The notes below the pieces were generated by a model that had not been told where the DNA came from, did not search any database, and saw only the letters and a list, made by a program, of their open reading frames with translations. Below are positions 44,257 to 53,486 of a stretch of DNA of 64,000 bases, one piece after another. The stretch spans positions 1,240,001 through 1,304,000 of the forward strand of contig NZ_CP015596.1 of NCBI RefSeq assembly GCF_001644575.1, given 5' to 3'. A program made the translations under genes and the position numbers. This DNA is from Mycobacterium adipatum. Its GTDB lineage: Bacteria > Actinomycetota > Actinomycetes > Mycobacteriales > Mycobacteriaceae. Position 1 is the first letter of the stretch. Every line of letters begins with the position of its first letter.

Positions 44257-45381
44257 TCAGACACCCGTGAGCTGATCGCCGATGGCGCGCAGCGCTTCCA
44301 GATCAGATACGTCGAATGGAAGTGACGGCACCCCGACGATCGCCACATGCGGATTGGCCCCGGTGAACCGGGACAGCAGTCGAACCTCCCGCTTGGCGGT
44401 GGCCGCCCGCGCTGCGTGCACCCGCAGCACCGCCGCCGTCAGTCCGCCCGGCCCCTGCGTGGCGTCGAGCTGATCGGCCGCCTCGGCGGCGTGCTCGCCC
44501 GGCAGATTGCACAACGTCGGGTGGGTGCGGTTGAGGATCAGGCCGGCCAGCGGCATCTTCTCCTGCGAGAGCCGGTCGACGAAGAACGAGGCCTCGCGCA
44601 GTGCATCCGGTTCGGCCGCCGACACCACCACGAACTGGGTGCCCCGACGCTTGAGCAACTCGTAGGTGCGGTCCGCCTTCTGCCGGAACCCGTCGAAGGT
44701 GGCGTCCAGCGCCTGTACGAAACCTGCTGCGTCAGCCAACATCTGGGATCCGAGCACCGTGGAGAGCGCCTTCATCGCCAACCCGACCGCACCGGTCACC
44801 AGCTTGCCGATGCCCCGACCGGGTGCCAGCAGCAGTCGCCACAGCCGACTGTCCATGAAGCTGCCCAGCCGCTTCGGCGCGTCGAGGAAATCCAGCGCGT
44901 TGCGCGAGGGTGGGGTGTCCACCACGATCAGGTCCCACTTGTCCTCGGCCAGCAGCTGGCCGAGCTTCTCCATGGCCATGTACTCCTGCGTGCCGGCCAG
45001 CGAGGTCGCCACCGTCTGATAGAACTGGTTGTCTAGAATCGCTTCTGCGCGTTCGGAATCCGACGAGTACTGCAGCACCATTTCGTCGAAGGTGCGGCGC
45101 ATGTCGAGCATCATGGCGTGCAGCTCGCCGGTGGCCTCGGGTGCCAGCGGAACCCGCTGCGGGGTGTTGCCCAGACTTTCGATGCCCAGCGCCTGGGCCA
45201 ACCGCTTGGCCGGGTCGATGGTCAGAACCACCACGGTGCGGCCGCGTTCGGCGGCCCGCAGCGCCATCGCGGCGGCGGTGGTGGTCTTGCCCACGCCGCC
45301 GGCGCCGCAACACACCACGACCCGGTTGGTGGTGTCGGCCAGGATGGCGCCCAGGTCCAGGGTCGTCGGAGTAGTGCTCAC
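44257..45381 (-). CDS. ArsA/Get3-like ATPase (Rv3680 orthologue)
   Basis: 374 residues. Deviant Walker [21 protein letters not shown] near residue 25, [15 protein letters not shown] (switch/A-loop) and [15 protein letters not shown]. This is the anion-transporting ATPase/Get3 superfamily, homodimer or heterodimer forming. In M. tuberculosis Rv3679-Rv3680 work as a pair linked to envelope and metabolic stress tolerance. Three bases downstream of its partner gene. Confidence 0.93.
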   Translation of the reverse strand: MSTTPTTLDLGAILADTTNRVVVCCGAGGVGKTTTAAAMALRAAERGRTVVVLTIDPAKRLAQALGIESLGNTPQRVPLAPEATGELHAMMLDMRRTFDEMVLQYSSDSERAEAILDNQFYQTVATSLAGTQEYMAMEKLGQLLAEDKWDLIVVDTPPSRNALDFLDAPKRLGSFMDSRLWRLLLAPGRGIGKLVTGAVGLAMKALSTVLGSQMLADAAGFVQALDATFDGFRQKADRTYELLKRRGTQFVVVSAAEPDALREASFFVDRLSQEKMPLAGLILNRTHPTLCNLPGEHAAEAADQLDATQGPGGLTAAVLRVHAARAATAKREVRLLSRFTGANPHVAIVGVPSLPFDVSDLEALRAIGDQLTGV

Positions 45382-45384
45382 GGG

Positions 45385-46413
45385 TTACCTCACTCCTTGG
45401 GCGGCAAGTGCTTCGGCGAGTTCGTACAGACTTCCCAGGTCGACACCGTCGGCGATGGCGGGCAGTTGCAGCCGGGCCACGTCGAGGTCTTCGAGCAGTT
45501 CGGCGCTCTCGGTGCGCGCGGCGATCCGGGTGGCGTGCTGGATGGACTCGGTGAGCAGACCCGCGAAATCGTTGTCCGACAACGTGATACCCGCAGCACT
45601 CAGCCCGGCGCGCACGGCGTCGGCGTCGATGTCGCCTTCGGCGGCCTTGCTCAGGTCCTCGGCGGACAGATATCGGGGAATATTGCGGTTGACGATCACG
45701 CTGCCGATCGGCAGGTCGAGTTCGCGCAGCTCGCTGATCGCCTCGATGGTCTCCTGCACGGGCAGGGCCTCCAGCAGGGTCACCAGGTGGATGGCGGTCA
45801 GGTCCGAATGCAGGATCTTGACCACGCCCTCGGCCTGCGAGTGCACCGGTCCGCCCTTGGCCAACTCGGACACGGCCTTGGTGACATCGAGGAAGCGCGA
45901 GATGCGCCCCGTCGGGGGTGAATCGACGACGATGGCGTCATAGGTGGTCTGGCCGGGTTTGGCCGATTTGTCCGCGCGGACCACGATTTCCTTGATCTTG
46001 CCGGTGAGCAGCACATCGCGCAGCCCCGGTGCGATCGTGGTGGCGAACTCGACGGCGCCGATGCGGCGCATGGCCCGGCCGGCGATACCCAGGTTGTAGA
46101 ACATGTCCAGGTACTCCAGGAACGCCGCCTCGGTGTCGATGGCGAGCGCATTGACCTGCCCGCCGCCGTCGGCGGTCGCGATCTTCACTTCCTGGTAGGG
46201 AAGCGGCGGTACGTCGAACAGTTGCGCGATGCCTTGGCGCCCTTCGACCTCCACCAGCAGCACCTTGCGGCCGCCGGCGGCCAGTGCCAATGCCAGCGCC
46301 GCCGCGATCGTCGACTTGCCGGTGCCACCCTTGCCGGTGACGAAGTGCAGCCGCGCCTTGGTCAGCCGCGACGGCCAGCCGACCGGTTTGCGGTCGTCGG
46401 ATTCGTGTTCCAC
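45385..46413 (-). CDS. ArsA/Get3-like ATPase (Rv3679 orthologue)
   Basis: 342 residues. Walker A GKGGTGKSTIAAALALALA near residue 27, EVEGRQGIAQLFDVPPLPY, and VVDSPPTGRISRFLDV. Partner subunit of the ATPase at 44257-45381. GTG start at 46413 and divergent from the DUF4177 gene across 48 bases, which must hold both promoters. Confidence 0.93.
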   Translation of the reverse strand: MEHESDDRKPVGWPSRLTKARLHFVTGKGGTGKSTIAAALALALAAGGRKVLLVEVEGRQGIAQLFDVPPLPYQEVKIATADGGGQVNALAIDTEAAFLEYLDMFYNLGIAGRAMRRIGAVEFATTIAPGLRDVLLTGKIKEIVVRADKSAKPGQTTYDAIVVDSPPTGRISRFLDVTKAVSELAKGGPVHSQAEGVVKILHSDLTAIHLVTLLEALPVQETIEAISELRELDLPIGSVIVNRNIPRYLSAEDLSKAAEGDIDADAVRAGLSAAGITLSDNDFAGLLTESIQHATRIAARTESAELLEDLDVARLQLPAIADGVDLGSLYELAEALAAQGVR

Positions 46414-46461
46414 GCCTGCATGCTATCCATGCGTGACGCGTGGCCGGATAAGCTCGCCCAC

Positions 46462-46623
46462 ATGAGCGAGTTAACCCGTTGGGAATACGCCACAGTTCCG
46501 TTGCTGACGCATGCGACCAAGCAGATCCTCGATACCTGGGGCGTCGACGGCTGGGAACTGGTGTCGGTGCTGCCCGGTCCCACCGGCGAGCAGCACGTCG
46601 CCTATCTGAAGCGGCCGAAGTGA
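46462..46623 (+). CDS. DUF4177 small protein (Rv3678A orthologue)
   Basis: 53 residues: MSELTRWEYATVPLLTHATK, then QILDTWGVDGWELVSVLPG and HVAYLKRP, the DUF4177 pattern. Function unknown. Its stop overlaps the RidA-family GTG (GTGA). The frame extends upstream antisense to the ATPase gene without homology. Confidence 0.88.
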   Translation: MSELTRWEYATVPLLTHATKQILDTWGVDGWELVSVLPGPTGEQHVAYLKRPK

Positions 46624-47075
46624 CCGTCGCGTCGAAGCTCGCCGAGCTGGGTATCGAACTGCCCGCCGTCGTCGCGCCGTTGGCGGCCTACGTCCCCGCG
46701 GTGCGCACCGGCAACCTGGTCTACACCGCCGGGCAGCTGCCGATCGCCGATGGTGAACTGCTGGCCACCGGCAAGGTCGGCGCCGAGGTGACCGCCGAGC
46801 AGGCCAGGGACCTGGCCCGCCAATGCGGGTTGAACGCGTTGGCCGCGGTGCACGCGCTGGTGGGGATCGATTCGGTGGTCAAGGTGGTCAAGGTGGTCGG
46901 CTTCGTGGCCTCGGCGCCCGGCTTCGACGGACAGCCCGGCGTCATCAACGGTGCCTCCGAGCTGCTCGGGGAGATCTTCGGTGACGCGGGAGCGCACGCG
47001 CGATCCGCGGTCGGGGTGTCCGAGCTGCCGCGCAATGCACCGGTGGAAGTGGAAGTGATCGTCGAGGTCGCGTAA
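46620..47075 (+). CDS. RidA/YjgF family protein (Rv3678c orthologue)
   Basis: 151 residues. RTGNLVYTAGQLPIADGELLATGKVG at the N-terminus and SAVGVSELPRNAPVEVEVIVEVA at the C-terminus give the RidA trimer fold; the Arg that deaminates imines is expected in the last block, but here reads SELPRNAPVEVE. It probably hydrolyses reactive enamine/imine intermediates. GTG start in a GTGA overlap with DUF4177. Its last codons form part of the 30-bp tandem repeat that follows. Confidence 0.9.
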   Translation: MTVASKLAELGIELPAVVAPLAAYVPAVRTGNLVYTAGQLPIADGELLATGKVGAEVTAEQARDLARQCGLNALAAVHALVGIDSVVKVVKVVGFVASAPGFDGQPGVINGASELLGEIFGDAGAHARSAVGVSELPRNAPVEVEVIVEVA

Positions 47076-47130
47076 GCGGCCGAGCATGAGATGGAGGTCG
47101 CGTAAGCGGCCGAGCATGAGATGGAGGTCG
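47071..47130. repeat. Perfect 30-bp tandem duplication between RidA and MBL genes
   Basis: The 30 bases 47071-47100 are repeated exactly at 47101-47130. Each copy includes the GCGTAA end of the RidA frame context and the ATGGAGG ribosome site used by the next gene. The GAGGTCG just before the first copy is the tail of the repeat unit. A recent slippage duplication of a coupling junction. Confidence 0.95.
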
Positions 47131-47131
47131 C

Positions 47132-47905
47132 GTGACGACCCACCCCGCGTACGGCGTGCTGCGACCGGTGACTGAATCGGCCTCGGTCCTGCTGTGCGAC
47201 AACCCGGGCGTCATGACGCTGGACGGCACCAACACCTGGGTGCTGCGCGGTCCGCGCAGCGACGAGATGGTGATCGTCGATCCCGGGCCCGACGACGTCG
47301 CACACATCGAGCGGATTGCGGCGCTGGGGAAGATCGCGCTGGTGTTGGTCAGTCACAAGCACGGTGACCACACCGACGGTATCGACATGCTGGTCGAGCG
47401 CACCGGTGCGGTGGTCCGTTCGGTCGGCAGTGGCTTCCTGCGGGGGATGGGCGGTCCGCTGACCGACGGTGAGGTGATCGACGCCGCCGGCCTGCGCATC
47501 ACGGTGATGGCCACCCCGGGACACACCGCGGACTCGTTGTCATTCCTGGTCGACGACGCGGTCCTGACCGCCGATACCGTGCTGGGCCGCGGCACCACCG
47601 TCATCGACGACGAGGACGGCAGCCTGGCGGCCTACCTGGAATCGCTGCGCCGCCTGCAGGGACTGGGCCGGCGCACCGTGCTGCCCGGGCATGGGCCCGA
47701 TCTCGCCGACCTGGCGCAGATCACCGCCGGCTACCTGGCGCACCGCGAGGAACGCCTCGAACAGGTCCGCGGAGCCCTGCGGCTGCTCGGCGAGGACGCC
47801 ACCGCAAAGCAGGTCGTCGCGCACGTCTATACCGATGTCGACGAGAAGCTGTGGCCCGCCGCCGAGAAGTCGACCCAGGCCCAGCTCGACTACCTACGCG
47901 GCTGA
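47132..47905 (+). CDS. Metallo-beta-lactamase fold hydrolase (Rv3677c orthologue)
   Basis: 257 residues. Zinc ligands in VSHKHGDHTDG (HxHxDH), TPGHTADSL, an ADTVLG Asp and LPGHGPDL. The C-terminal helical domain is like LACTB2/glyoxalase II-type hydrolases. Substrate unknown; RNA or thioester. GTG at 47132 with GGAGG four bases upstream, lying in the second copy of the tandem repeat. Convergent with crp. Confidence 0.92.
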   Translation: MTTHPAYGVLRPVTESASVLLCDNPGVMTLDGTNTWVLRGPRSDEMVIVDPGPDDVAHIERIAALGKIALVLVSHKHGDHTDGIDMLVERTGAVVRSVGSGFLRGMGGPLTDGEVIDAAGLRITVMATPGHTADSLSFLVDDAVLTADTVLGRGTTVIDDEDGSLAAYLESLRRLQGLGRRTVLPGHGPDLADLAQITAGYLAHREERLEQVRGALRLLGEDATAKQVVAHVYTDVDEKLWPAAEKSTQAQLDYLRG

Positions 47906-47908
47906 GGG

Positions 47909-47967
47909 CCGAAACAGCATTCCAGAAGGCCCGTACTCTGACTTTTACCTCTGGAATGCAATTTCGG
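47909..47967. terminator. Long inverted repeat between convergent MBL and crp genes
   Basis: Arm 47909-47926 (CCGAAACAGCATTCCAGA) pairs with 47950-47967 with two mismatches, around a 23-base loop containing CTTTTA. It fills the whole 70-base gap between two convergent genes. Probably a bidirectional terminator of the non-canonical mycobacterial kind without a long T run. Confidence 0.65.
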
Positions 47968-47975
47968 CGGGAACC

Positions 47976-48650
47976 CTAGCGAGCGCGGCGGGCCAGCCGC
48001 TCGCTGTCGCTGATCAGCACGCTCTTGCCCTCCAGCCGGATCCAGCCGCGGTGGGCGAAATCGGCGAGCGCCTTGTTCACCGTCTCGCGGGAGGCGCCGA
48101 CGAGCTGGGCGATCTCTTCCTGGGTCAGGTCGTGGGTGACGCGCAGTGCGCCACCCTCCTGGGTGCCGAAACGCTGGGCCAGCTGCAGCAGCTGCTTGGC
48201 GACGCGGCCGGGCACATCGGTGAAGATGAGGTCGGCCAGGTTGTTGTTGGTGCGCCGCAGGCGGCGGGCCAGCACGCGTAGCAGCTGCTCGGCGATCTCG
48301 GGGCGGTCGGCGATCCACGCGCGCAGCGCCTCGCGGTCCATCGAGACGGCACGCACTTCGGTGATGGTGGTGGCGCTGGAGGTCCGCGGACCGGGGTCGA
48401 AGATCGAGAGTTCACCGAACATGTCCGACGGGCCCATGATGGTGAGCAGGTTCTCCCGGCCGTCAGGGGAACGCCGGCCGATCTTCACCTTGCCGGACGT
48501 GATGATGTAGAGCCGGTCACCGGGCTCGCCTTCGGCGAACACCGTGTGTCCGCGCGGAAAGTCGACAGGCTGCAGCTGTTTGGTCAGTGCAGCGACCGCA
48601 GTGGGTTCTACCCCTTGGAAGATTCCGGCCCTGGCCAGGATCTCGTCCAC
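47976..48650 (-). CDS. crp: cAMP receptor protein Crp (Rv3676 orthologue)
   Basis: 224 residues. Cyclic-nucleotide domain with [20 protein letters not shown] (phosphate-binding cassette: Gly-Glu and Arg-Thr-Ser), a long dimer helix, and a C-terminal winged [25 protein letters not shown]. Global cAMP-dependent regulator binding TGTGA-N6-TCACA. Candidate sites occur in this window at 56764-56779 (acs) and 57973-57988 (Ms1 promoter). Confidence 0.97.
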   Translation of the reverse strand: MDEILARAGIFQGVEPTAVAALTKQLQPVDFPRGHTVFAEGEPGDRLYIITSGKVKIGRRSPDGRENLLTIMGPSDMFGELSIFDPGPRTSSATTITEVRAVSMDREALRAWIADRPEIAEQLLRVLARRLRRTNNNLADLIFTDVPGRVAKQLLQLAQRFGTQEGGALRVTHDLTQEEIAQLVGASRETVNKALADFAHRGWIRLEGKSVLISDSERLARRAR

Positions 48651-48768
48651 GTTGCCCCTCTTAGCTCTTCGGGTGATATGTCATGCGCAATCAAACACAC
48701 GGTTGGCCGACCGCCCAGCTTGTCAGCGAAATCAGTCTAGAGGTTGCGCGGTCAACGACGAGCCAACG

Positions 48769-49059
48769 CTACACACGATTGGGCTGGCGAGTCGCGGGAA
48801 ACTGCGGATTGGCCCCGCTCGGCGTCGCCAGCCGGGTGGGCAGACCGGTGAACGCCTGCGGCTCGCGGGCCGCCGGACGGGTGCGCTCCAGCAAATCGGT
48901 ACCGACGTTTCCGTCCAGGGTGGCGCGGTCGTCGGTATCCAGGCTGGCTTCCAGGCGCCCGAGCCCGAAGGTCGCCAACATCAGCAACCCTGGGATGAAG
49001 GCGACCAGCAACCACGACACACAGGAGAGTAAACACGGCGAAGGTCTCAACAGGATCAC
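48769..49059 (-). CDS. Small membrane protein (Rv3675 position)
   Basis: Up to 96 residues. [20 protein letters not shown] is a strong single transmembrane segment, followed by a polar region ([17 protein letters not shown]) and a Pro/Ala-rich tail. The GTG at 49059 has no good ribosome site; a GTG just before SWLL is an alternative, giving about 80 residues. Position, strand and single span match Rv3675, upstream of crp. Function unknown. Confidence 0.7.
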   Translation of the reverse strand: MILLRPSPCLLSCVSWLLVAFIPGLLMLATFGLGRLEASLDTDDRATLDGNVGTDLLERTRPAAREPQAFTGLPTRLATPSGANPQFPATRQPNRV

Positions 49060-49157
49060 GGTTTGTCACCGGTCGGCGCAGTGCCGGCCGTCGTTCTCTC
49101 CCGCCCGACATCCCGGCCCTTCGCTCACCATGTCCGCAAGTCAGTACGCTGATTCGG

Positions 49158-49922
49158 GTGAGTGTGAGCACCGTCCGCCGCAAGTCGGCCGCGGCATGGG
49201 ACCGTGAGACCCCTCTCGGTCTGGTCCGGCGGGCCCGGCGGATGAACCGCGCCCTCGCGGTGGCGTTCCCGCATGTCTACTGCGAGCTGGATTTCACCAA
49301 CCCGCTGGAGCTCACGGTGGCCACCATCCTGTCGGCCCAGTGCACCGACAAAAGGGTCAATCTGACCACCCCGGCGCTGTTCGCGCGATACCGCACCGCG
49401 CTGGACTACGCCCAGGCCGACCGCGCCGAACTCGAAGAGCTGATCCGGCCCACCGGTTTCTACCGCAACAAGGCCAACGCGCTGATCAACCTGGGTCAGG
49501 CGCTGGTGGCGCGGTTCGACGGGGAGGTACCCGACACCCTCGCCGATTTGGTCACGCTGCCCGGTATCGGGCGCAAGACCGCCAACGTGGTGTTGGGCAA
49601 CGCCTTCGACATTCCCGGTATCACCGTCGACACCCATTTCGGCCGGCTGGTCCGACGCTGGCGGTGGACCGCCGAGGAGGACCCGGTGAAGGTCGAGCAC
49701 ATCGTCGGTGAGCTCATCGAACGCCGCGAATGGACGCTGCTGAGTCACCGGGTGATCTTTCACGGCCGCCGCGTCTGTCATGCGCGCCGCCCGGCCTGCG
49801 GGGTGTGCGTGCTGGCCAAGGACTGCCCGTCCTTCGGGGCGGGACCTACCGACCCGGTCACCGCGGCGGCACTGGTGAAGGGCCCCGAGACCGAGCATCT
49901 GCTGGCGTTGGCCGGGCTGTGA
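49158..49922 (+). CDS. nth: Endonuclease III (DNA glycosylase/AP lyase)
   Basis: 254 residues. [13 protein letters not shown], helix-hairpin-helix [17 protein letters not shown] with the catalytic Lys, [11 protein letters not shown] with the catalytic Asp, and a [4Fe-4S] loop [17 protein letters not shown] (C-x6-C-x2-C-x5-C spacing). It removes oxidised pyrimidines in base excision repair. Its stop overlaps the GTG of the thioredoxin-like gene (GTGA). Confidence 0.96.
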   Translation: MSVSTVRRKSAAAWDRETPLGLVRRARRMNRALAVAFPHVYCELDFTNPLELTVATILSAQCTDKRVNLTTPALFARYRTALDYAQADRAELEELIRPTGFYRNKANALINLGQALVARFDGEVPDTLADLVTLPGIGRKTANVVLGNAFDIPGITVDTHFGRLVRRWRWTAEEDPVKVEHIVGELIERREWTLLSHRVIFHGRRVCHARRPACGVCVLAKDCPSFGAGPTDPVTAAALVKGPETEHLLALAGL

Positions 49923-50569
49923 GTCGCTCCGCCCGCTGGACCGCCGCAGTACTGATCATCCTGGTGGCACTCGGCTACGCGCTCTGGCGCGAACTCGGCG
50001 CCGCGCCCGGCGGGAGCGTCGACGCGGGTAGCCCCGCCGCCCGCGATCACCGCGATGCCGACACTCCCGCGGCGCTCGCCGAACCGCGGGCCCGGGCCGA
50101 CCTGTCGCCCTGCCCGGCACCCGGTGCCGGCGCCGGGCCGGCGGCGCTGCGCGGCATCAGCCTGGAGTGCGCGGGTGACGGCACCATGATGGATCTGGCA
50201 CCGGCACTGGCGGACCGACCGGTGCTGCTCAATCTGTGGGCGTATTGGTGCGGGCCGTGCGCCGATGAGCTGCCCGCCCTGGCCGAGTACCAACGCCGGA
50301 TGGGTGATCGGGTGCTCGTGTTGACGGTGCACCAGGACGAGAACGAGACCGCGGGCCTGCTGCGGCTCGCTGAGCTGGGCGTCCGGTTGCCGACGGTGCA
50401 GGACGGACGGCGTCTTGTCGCCGCGGCGCTGAAGGTACCCAACGTGATGCCTGCGTCCGTGGTGCTGCGGGCGGACGGTAGCGTGGCCGAAATCCTGCCG
50501 CGACCGTTCACCGACGCCGACGAGATCGCCGCGGCGGTGAATCCGTCGATAGGAGTTCCGGTTGAGTAG
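49919..50569 (+). CDS. Membrane-anchored thioredoxin-like protein (Rv3673c orthologue)
   Basis: 216 residues. N-terminal membrane anchor ([14 protein letters not shown]), a Pro/Ala-rich linker, then a thioredoxin/TlpA domain with active site WCGPC in [21 protein letters not shown]-terminal cis-Pro region ([13 protein letters not shown]) is present. Extracytoplasmic thiol-disulphide exchange. GTG at 49919 in GTGA overlap with nth. Two further Cys in the linker (SPCPAP, LECAG) may form a disulphide. Confidence 0.93.
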   Translation: MSRSARWTAAVLIILVALGYALWRELGAAPGGSVDAGSPAARDHRDADTPAALAEPRARADLSPCPAPGAGAGPAALRGISLECAGDGTMMDLAPALADRPVLLNLWAYWCGPCADELPALAEYQRRMGDRVLVLTVHQDENETAGLLRLAELGVRLPTVQDGRRLVAAALKVPNVMPASVVLRADGSVAEILPRPFTDADEIAAAVNPSIGVPVE

Positions 50570-51329
50570 CACCGTCTCGCCGGGCGCCGCGCCCGCCTGG
50601 CTGCGGCCGCTGGTCGACAACGTGGCCGCGGTGCCCGACGCCTACCGCAGCCGGGTGCCCGCCGACGTGCTGGCCGCCATCACCGCCGCCAACGAATCCG
50701 CCACCCGCGCGGGCACCAAACGCGACGCCGCGGTGCTGGTGCTGTTCTCCGGCCCCGCCGAGGCACCCGTCGGCGGCCCGCCGCCGGACACCGACCTCCT
50801 GGTCACGGTCCGGGCCTCGACGCTGCGAAACCACTCCGGGCAGGCCGCATTCCCCGGTGGGGTGTCCGACCCGGAGGACGACGGACCGGTGTTCACCGCG
50901 CTGCGCGAGGCGCGCGAGGAGACCGGCGTCGACACCGATCGACTGACTCCGCTGGCCGTGCTGGACCGGATGTTCATCCCGCCCACGGGCTTCCATGTGG
51001 TCCCGGTGCTGGCCTACTCACCCGACCCGGGCCCGGTCCGGGTGGTCGACCCGCAGGAGGCTGCCATCGTCGCGCGGGTTCCGCTGCGCGCGTTCATCAA
51101 TCCGGAGAACCGGCTGATGGTTTACCGGGACGCCAACACCAGCCGGTTCGCCGGCCCGGCCTTCCTGCTCAACCAGATGCTGGTGTGGGGTTTCACCGGC
51201 CAGGTGATCTCGGCGATCCTGGATGTCGCCGGATGGGCGCAGCCCTGGGACACCGACCACGTGCGGGAGTTGAGTGAGGCAATGGCGCTCGTCGGACACC
51301 CCAGCCAGTACGGTGAGGCCCAACAATGA
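50562..51329 (+). CDS. Nudix hydrolase, CoA pyrophosphatase type (Rv3672c orthologue)
   Basis: 255 residues. Nudix box visible as GGVSDPEDDGPVFTALREA followed by REETGVD, and the upstream LRNHSGQAAFPGG typical of CoA pyrophosphatases (UPF0035 motif). The TTG at 50562 has AGGAG eight bases upstream and overlaps the previous stop by eight bases. Hydrolyses CoA and derivatives to 4'-phosphopantetheine and ADP. Confidence 0.93.
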   Translation: MSSTVSPGAAPAWLRPLVDNVAAVPDAYRSRVPADVLAAITAANESATRAGTKRDAAVLVLFSGPAEAPVGGPPPDTDLLVTVRASTLRNHSGQAAFPGGVSDPEDDGPVFTALREAREETGVDTDRLTPLAVLDRMFIPPTGFHVVPVLAYSPDPGPVRVVDPQEAAIVARVPLRAFINPENRLMVYRDANTSRFAGPAFLLNQMLVWGFTGQVISAILDVAGWAQPWDTDHVRELSEAMALVGHPSQYGEAQQ

Positions 51330-52516
51330 CACCGTCACAGTGGCTCGACCTCGCCATCCTCGCCGTCGCCTTTGTGGCCGCGGTCTCCGGGTGGCGCTCG
51401 GGTGCGCTCGGCTCGCTGCTGTCCTTCGTCGGAGTGGTGCTGGGCGCCGTGGCCGGTGTGCTGCTGGCCCCACATCTCGTCGGCAACATCGACGGGCCGC
51501 GCACGAAACTGTTCGCGACGCTGTTCCTCATCCTGGCCCTGGTGGTCATCGGCGAGATCGCCGGTGTGGTGCTGGGCCGCGCGGTGCGCGGCGCCATGCG
51601 CAACCGCGGTCTGCGCACCGTCGACTCCGTCATCGGCGCGGTGCTGCAACTGGTCACCGTGCTGGTGGCGGCCTGGCTGCTGGCCACCCCGCTGACCAGC
51701 CAGCCGACCCTGGCCGGCGCCGTGCGCGGCTCCAAGGTGCTCAGCGAGGTCGACGCGCTGGCGCCGGAATGGCTGAAAAAGGTGCCCACCCGGCTGGCCG
51801 GGCTGCTCGACACGTCGGGACTGCCTGCCGTGCTGGAGCCGTTCAGTCGCACGCCGATCGTGGCCGTCGACGCACCCGATGCCGCGCTGTCGGTCTCACC
51901 GGCCGTCGAGGCCACCCGCAACAGCGTCGTGAAGATCCGCGGTGTCGCACCCAGTTGCCAGAAGGTGTTGGAGGGCAGCGGTTTCGTCATCGCGCCGAAC
52001 CGGGTGATGTCCAATGCGCACGTCGTCGCCGGCGCCGAGACCGTCACCGTCGAAGTGGGCGGGCAGTCCTATGACGCCAGCGTCGTCGCCTACGACCCGA
52101 ACATGGACATCTCCATCCTGGCCGTTCCCGAACTGCCGTCGGTTCCGCTGATCTTCGACGACTCCGAGGCCGAGCCGACCACCGACGCCATCGTGATGGG
52201 TTACCCCGGCGGCGGGGACTTCACCGCGACACCGGCCCGGGTGCGGGAGACGATCGAACTCAACGGTCCGGACATCTACAACTCGACCACTGTGAACCGC
52301 ACCGTCTACACCATCAGGGGCACTGTCCGGCAAGGCAATTCCGGTGGCCCGATGATCGACAAGGACGGCAGGGTGCTCGGTGTGGTGTTCGGGGCGGCCG
52401 TCGATGACGCCGACACCGGATTCGTGCTCACCGCCCAGGAGGTCCTTCCGCAGCGGCTGAAGGTCGGCAACACCGCGGCGGTGCCCACCGGCACCTGCAT
52501 CGGTCAGCCGGGATAG
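51326..52516 (+). CDS. marP: Periplasmic serine protease MarP (Rv3671c orthologue)
   Basis: 396 residues. Four N-terminal transmembrane helices of the CvpA type, then a chymotrypsin-fold protease with His in NAHVVAG, Asp in NMDISILAV and Ser in RQGNSGGPM. Two Cys (APSCQK and TGTCIG) could form the redox disulphide known in M. tuberculosis MarP. It protects against acid stress by cleaving cell-wall hydrolases such as RipA. ATG overlaps the Nudix stop (ATGA). Its 3' end overlaps ephE by 13 bases, tail to tail. Confidence 0.95.
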   Translation: MTPSQWLDLAILAVAFVAAVSGWRSGALGSLLSFVGVVLGAVAGVLLAPHLVGNIDGPRTKLFATLFLILALVVIGEIAGVVLGRAVRGAMRNRGLRTVDSVIGAVLQLVTVLVAAWLLATPLTSQPTLAGAVRGSKVLSEVDALAPEWLKKVPTRLAGLLDTSGLPAVLEPFSRTPIVAVDAPDAALSVSPAVEATRNSVVKIRGVAPSCQKVLEGSGFVIAPNRVMSNAHVVAGAETVTVEVGGQSYDASVVAYDPNMDISILAVPELPSVPLIFDDSEAEPTTDAIVMGYPGGGDFTATPARVRETIELNGPDIYNSTTVNRTVYTIRGTVRQGNSGGPMIDKDGRVLGVVFGAAVDDADTGFVLTAQEVLPQRLKVGNTAAVPTGTCIGQPG

Positions 52517-53475
52517 ACCTCACCGAGAAAGCGGGTCAGCTCGGCGTTGACCTGCCCGGGTGTCTCCTCGTGCGCGAAATGCCCGGTACCGGGGATGGAC
52601 ACGAACTGGCCACGGGACACGAAGGGTGCCGTGCGGCGCACCGAATCGGCCAGCACATACGGATCGGCGGCCCCGCGCAGATGGAGCATCGGTATGTCCA
52701 GCGGGCGCTTCATCGCCCGCATGAAGCGTCGTCCTTCGGCGCGCAGCTGGCTACGCACCGCCCAGCGCTGGTACTCCAGCGTCGAATGTGCCGCGCCGGG
52801 AATCTGAATCGCCTGGCGGAGGTGGCGGACGGTCTCGGCGAAGTCCTCGGTGGCCAGCCAGCTGTCTCCGGCTCGGGCGCGGACCACCCGCTCGACCTCT
52901 ATTGCGTTGTGGCGCATCAACTTGCGTTCCGGCCAGATCGGCACCTGATACCGCAACAACCACGGCAGCACCGCCCGGCGCTGCGCCGAGTCGCCGAGCA
53001 CCGACGCGCGCAGGGCGGCCGGGTGCGGTGAGCTGACCAGCGCGACGGCATCGACGGCGCGCGGATGCAGGATCGCGGTGGCCCAGCAGACCAGCCCGCC
53101 GTCGGCGTGGCCGACCAGGGTCGCCGAGCTGTGACCGAGCGCGCGGATCAGTCCTGCGGTGTCACCGGCCAGTGTCCAGCCGTCATACCCGCGGGGCGGT
53201 TTGTCGCTGCCGCCGTAACCGCGCAGGTCGACGGCGACGACCCTGGCATTGGTTCTCCCCGTCGCTTCGCTCGCCCGCGCCTCGCCCAGGCCGCGCAGCT
53301 GATGGCGCCAGGACCACCAGAACGAACCGAAGCCGTGCAGCAGGATGACCAGGGGACCGTCGGCGGGCCCACCGTTCGCCTCCACGACGTGAAAACGGAT
53401 GCCGTTGGCATGGACCTGCAGGTGTCGCCACGGTCCGTCGATGCGCACAACCGACGGATCCGGCCGGGGTGCCAT
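52504..53475 (-). CDS. ephE: Epoxide hydrolase-like alpha/beta hydrolase EphE
   Basis: 323 residues. LLHGFGSFWWSWRHQL (oxyanion HGxxxxWW), nucleophile Asp in the LVGHADGGLVCW elbow (H-A-D-G-G), a cap domain with YQRWAVRSQ, and His in GTGHFAHEE. The Asp nucleophile supports epoxide hydrolase or haloalkane dehalogenase chemistry rather than esterase. ATG at 53475, 11 bases after the DUF1469 stop. Orthologue of Rv3670. Confidence 0.92.
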   Translation of the reverse strand: MAPRPDPSVVRIDGPWRHLQVHANGIRFHVVEANGGPADGPLVILLHGFGSFWWSWRHQLRGLGEARASEATGRTNARVVAVDLRGYGGSDKPPRGYDGWTLAGDTAGLIRALGHSSATLVGHADGGLVCWATAILHPRAVDAVALVSSPHPAALRASVLGDSAQRRAVLPWLLRYQVPIWPERKLMRHNAIEVERVVRARAGDSWLATEDFAETVRHLRQAIQIPGAAHSTLEYQRWAVRSQLRAEGRRFMRAMKRPLDIPMLHLRGAADPYVLADSVRRTAPFVSRGQFVSIPGTGHFAHEETPGQVNAELTRFLGEVYPG

Positions 53476-53486
53476 GAGGCGGTCGG

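Noticed and set aside
46860..46910. GTGGTCAAGGTGGTCAAGGTGG repeat as a regulatory element
   Set aside because: It is coding sequence for VVKVVKVVGF in RidA; repeated codons explain it.
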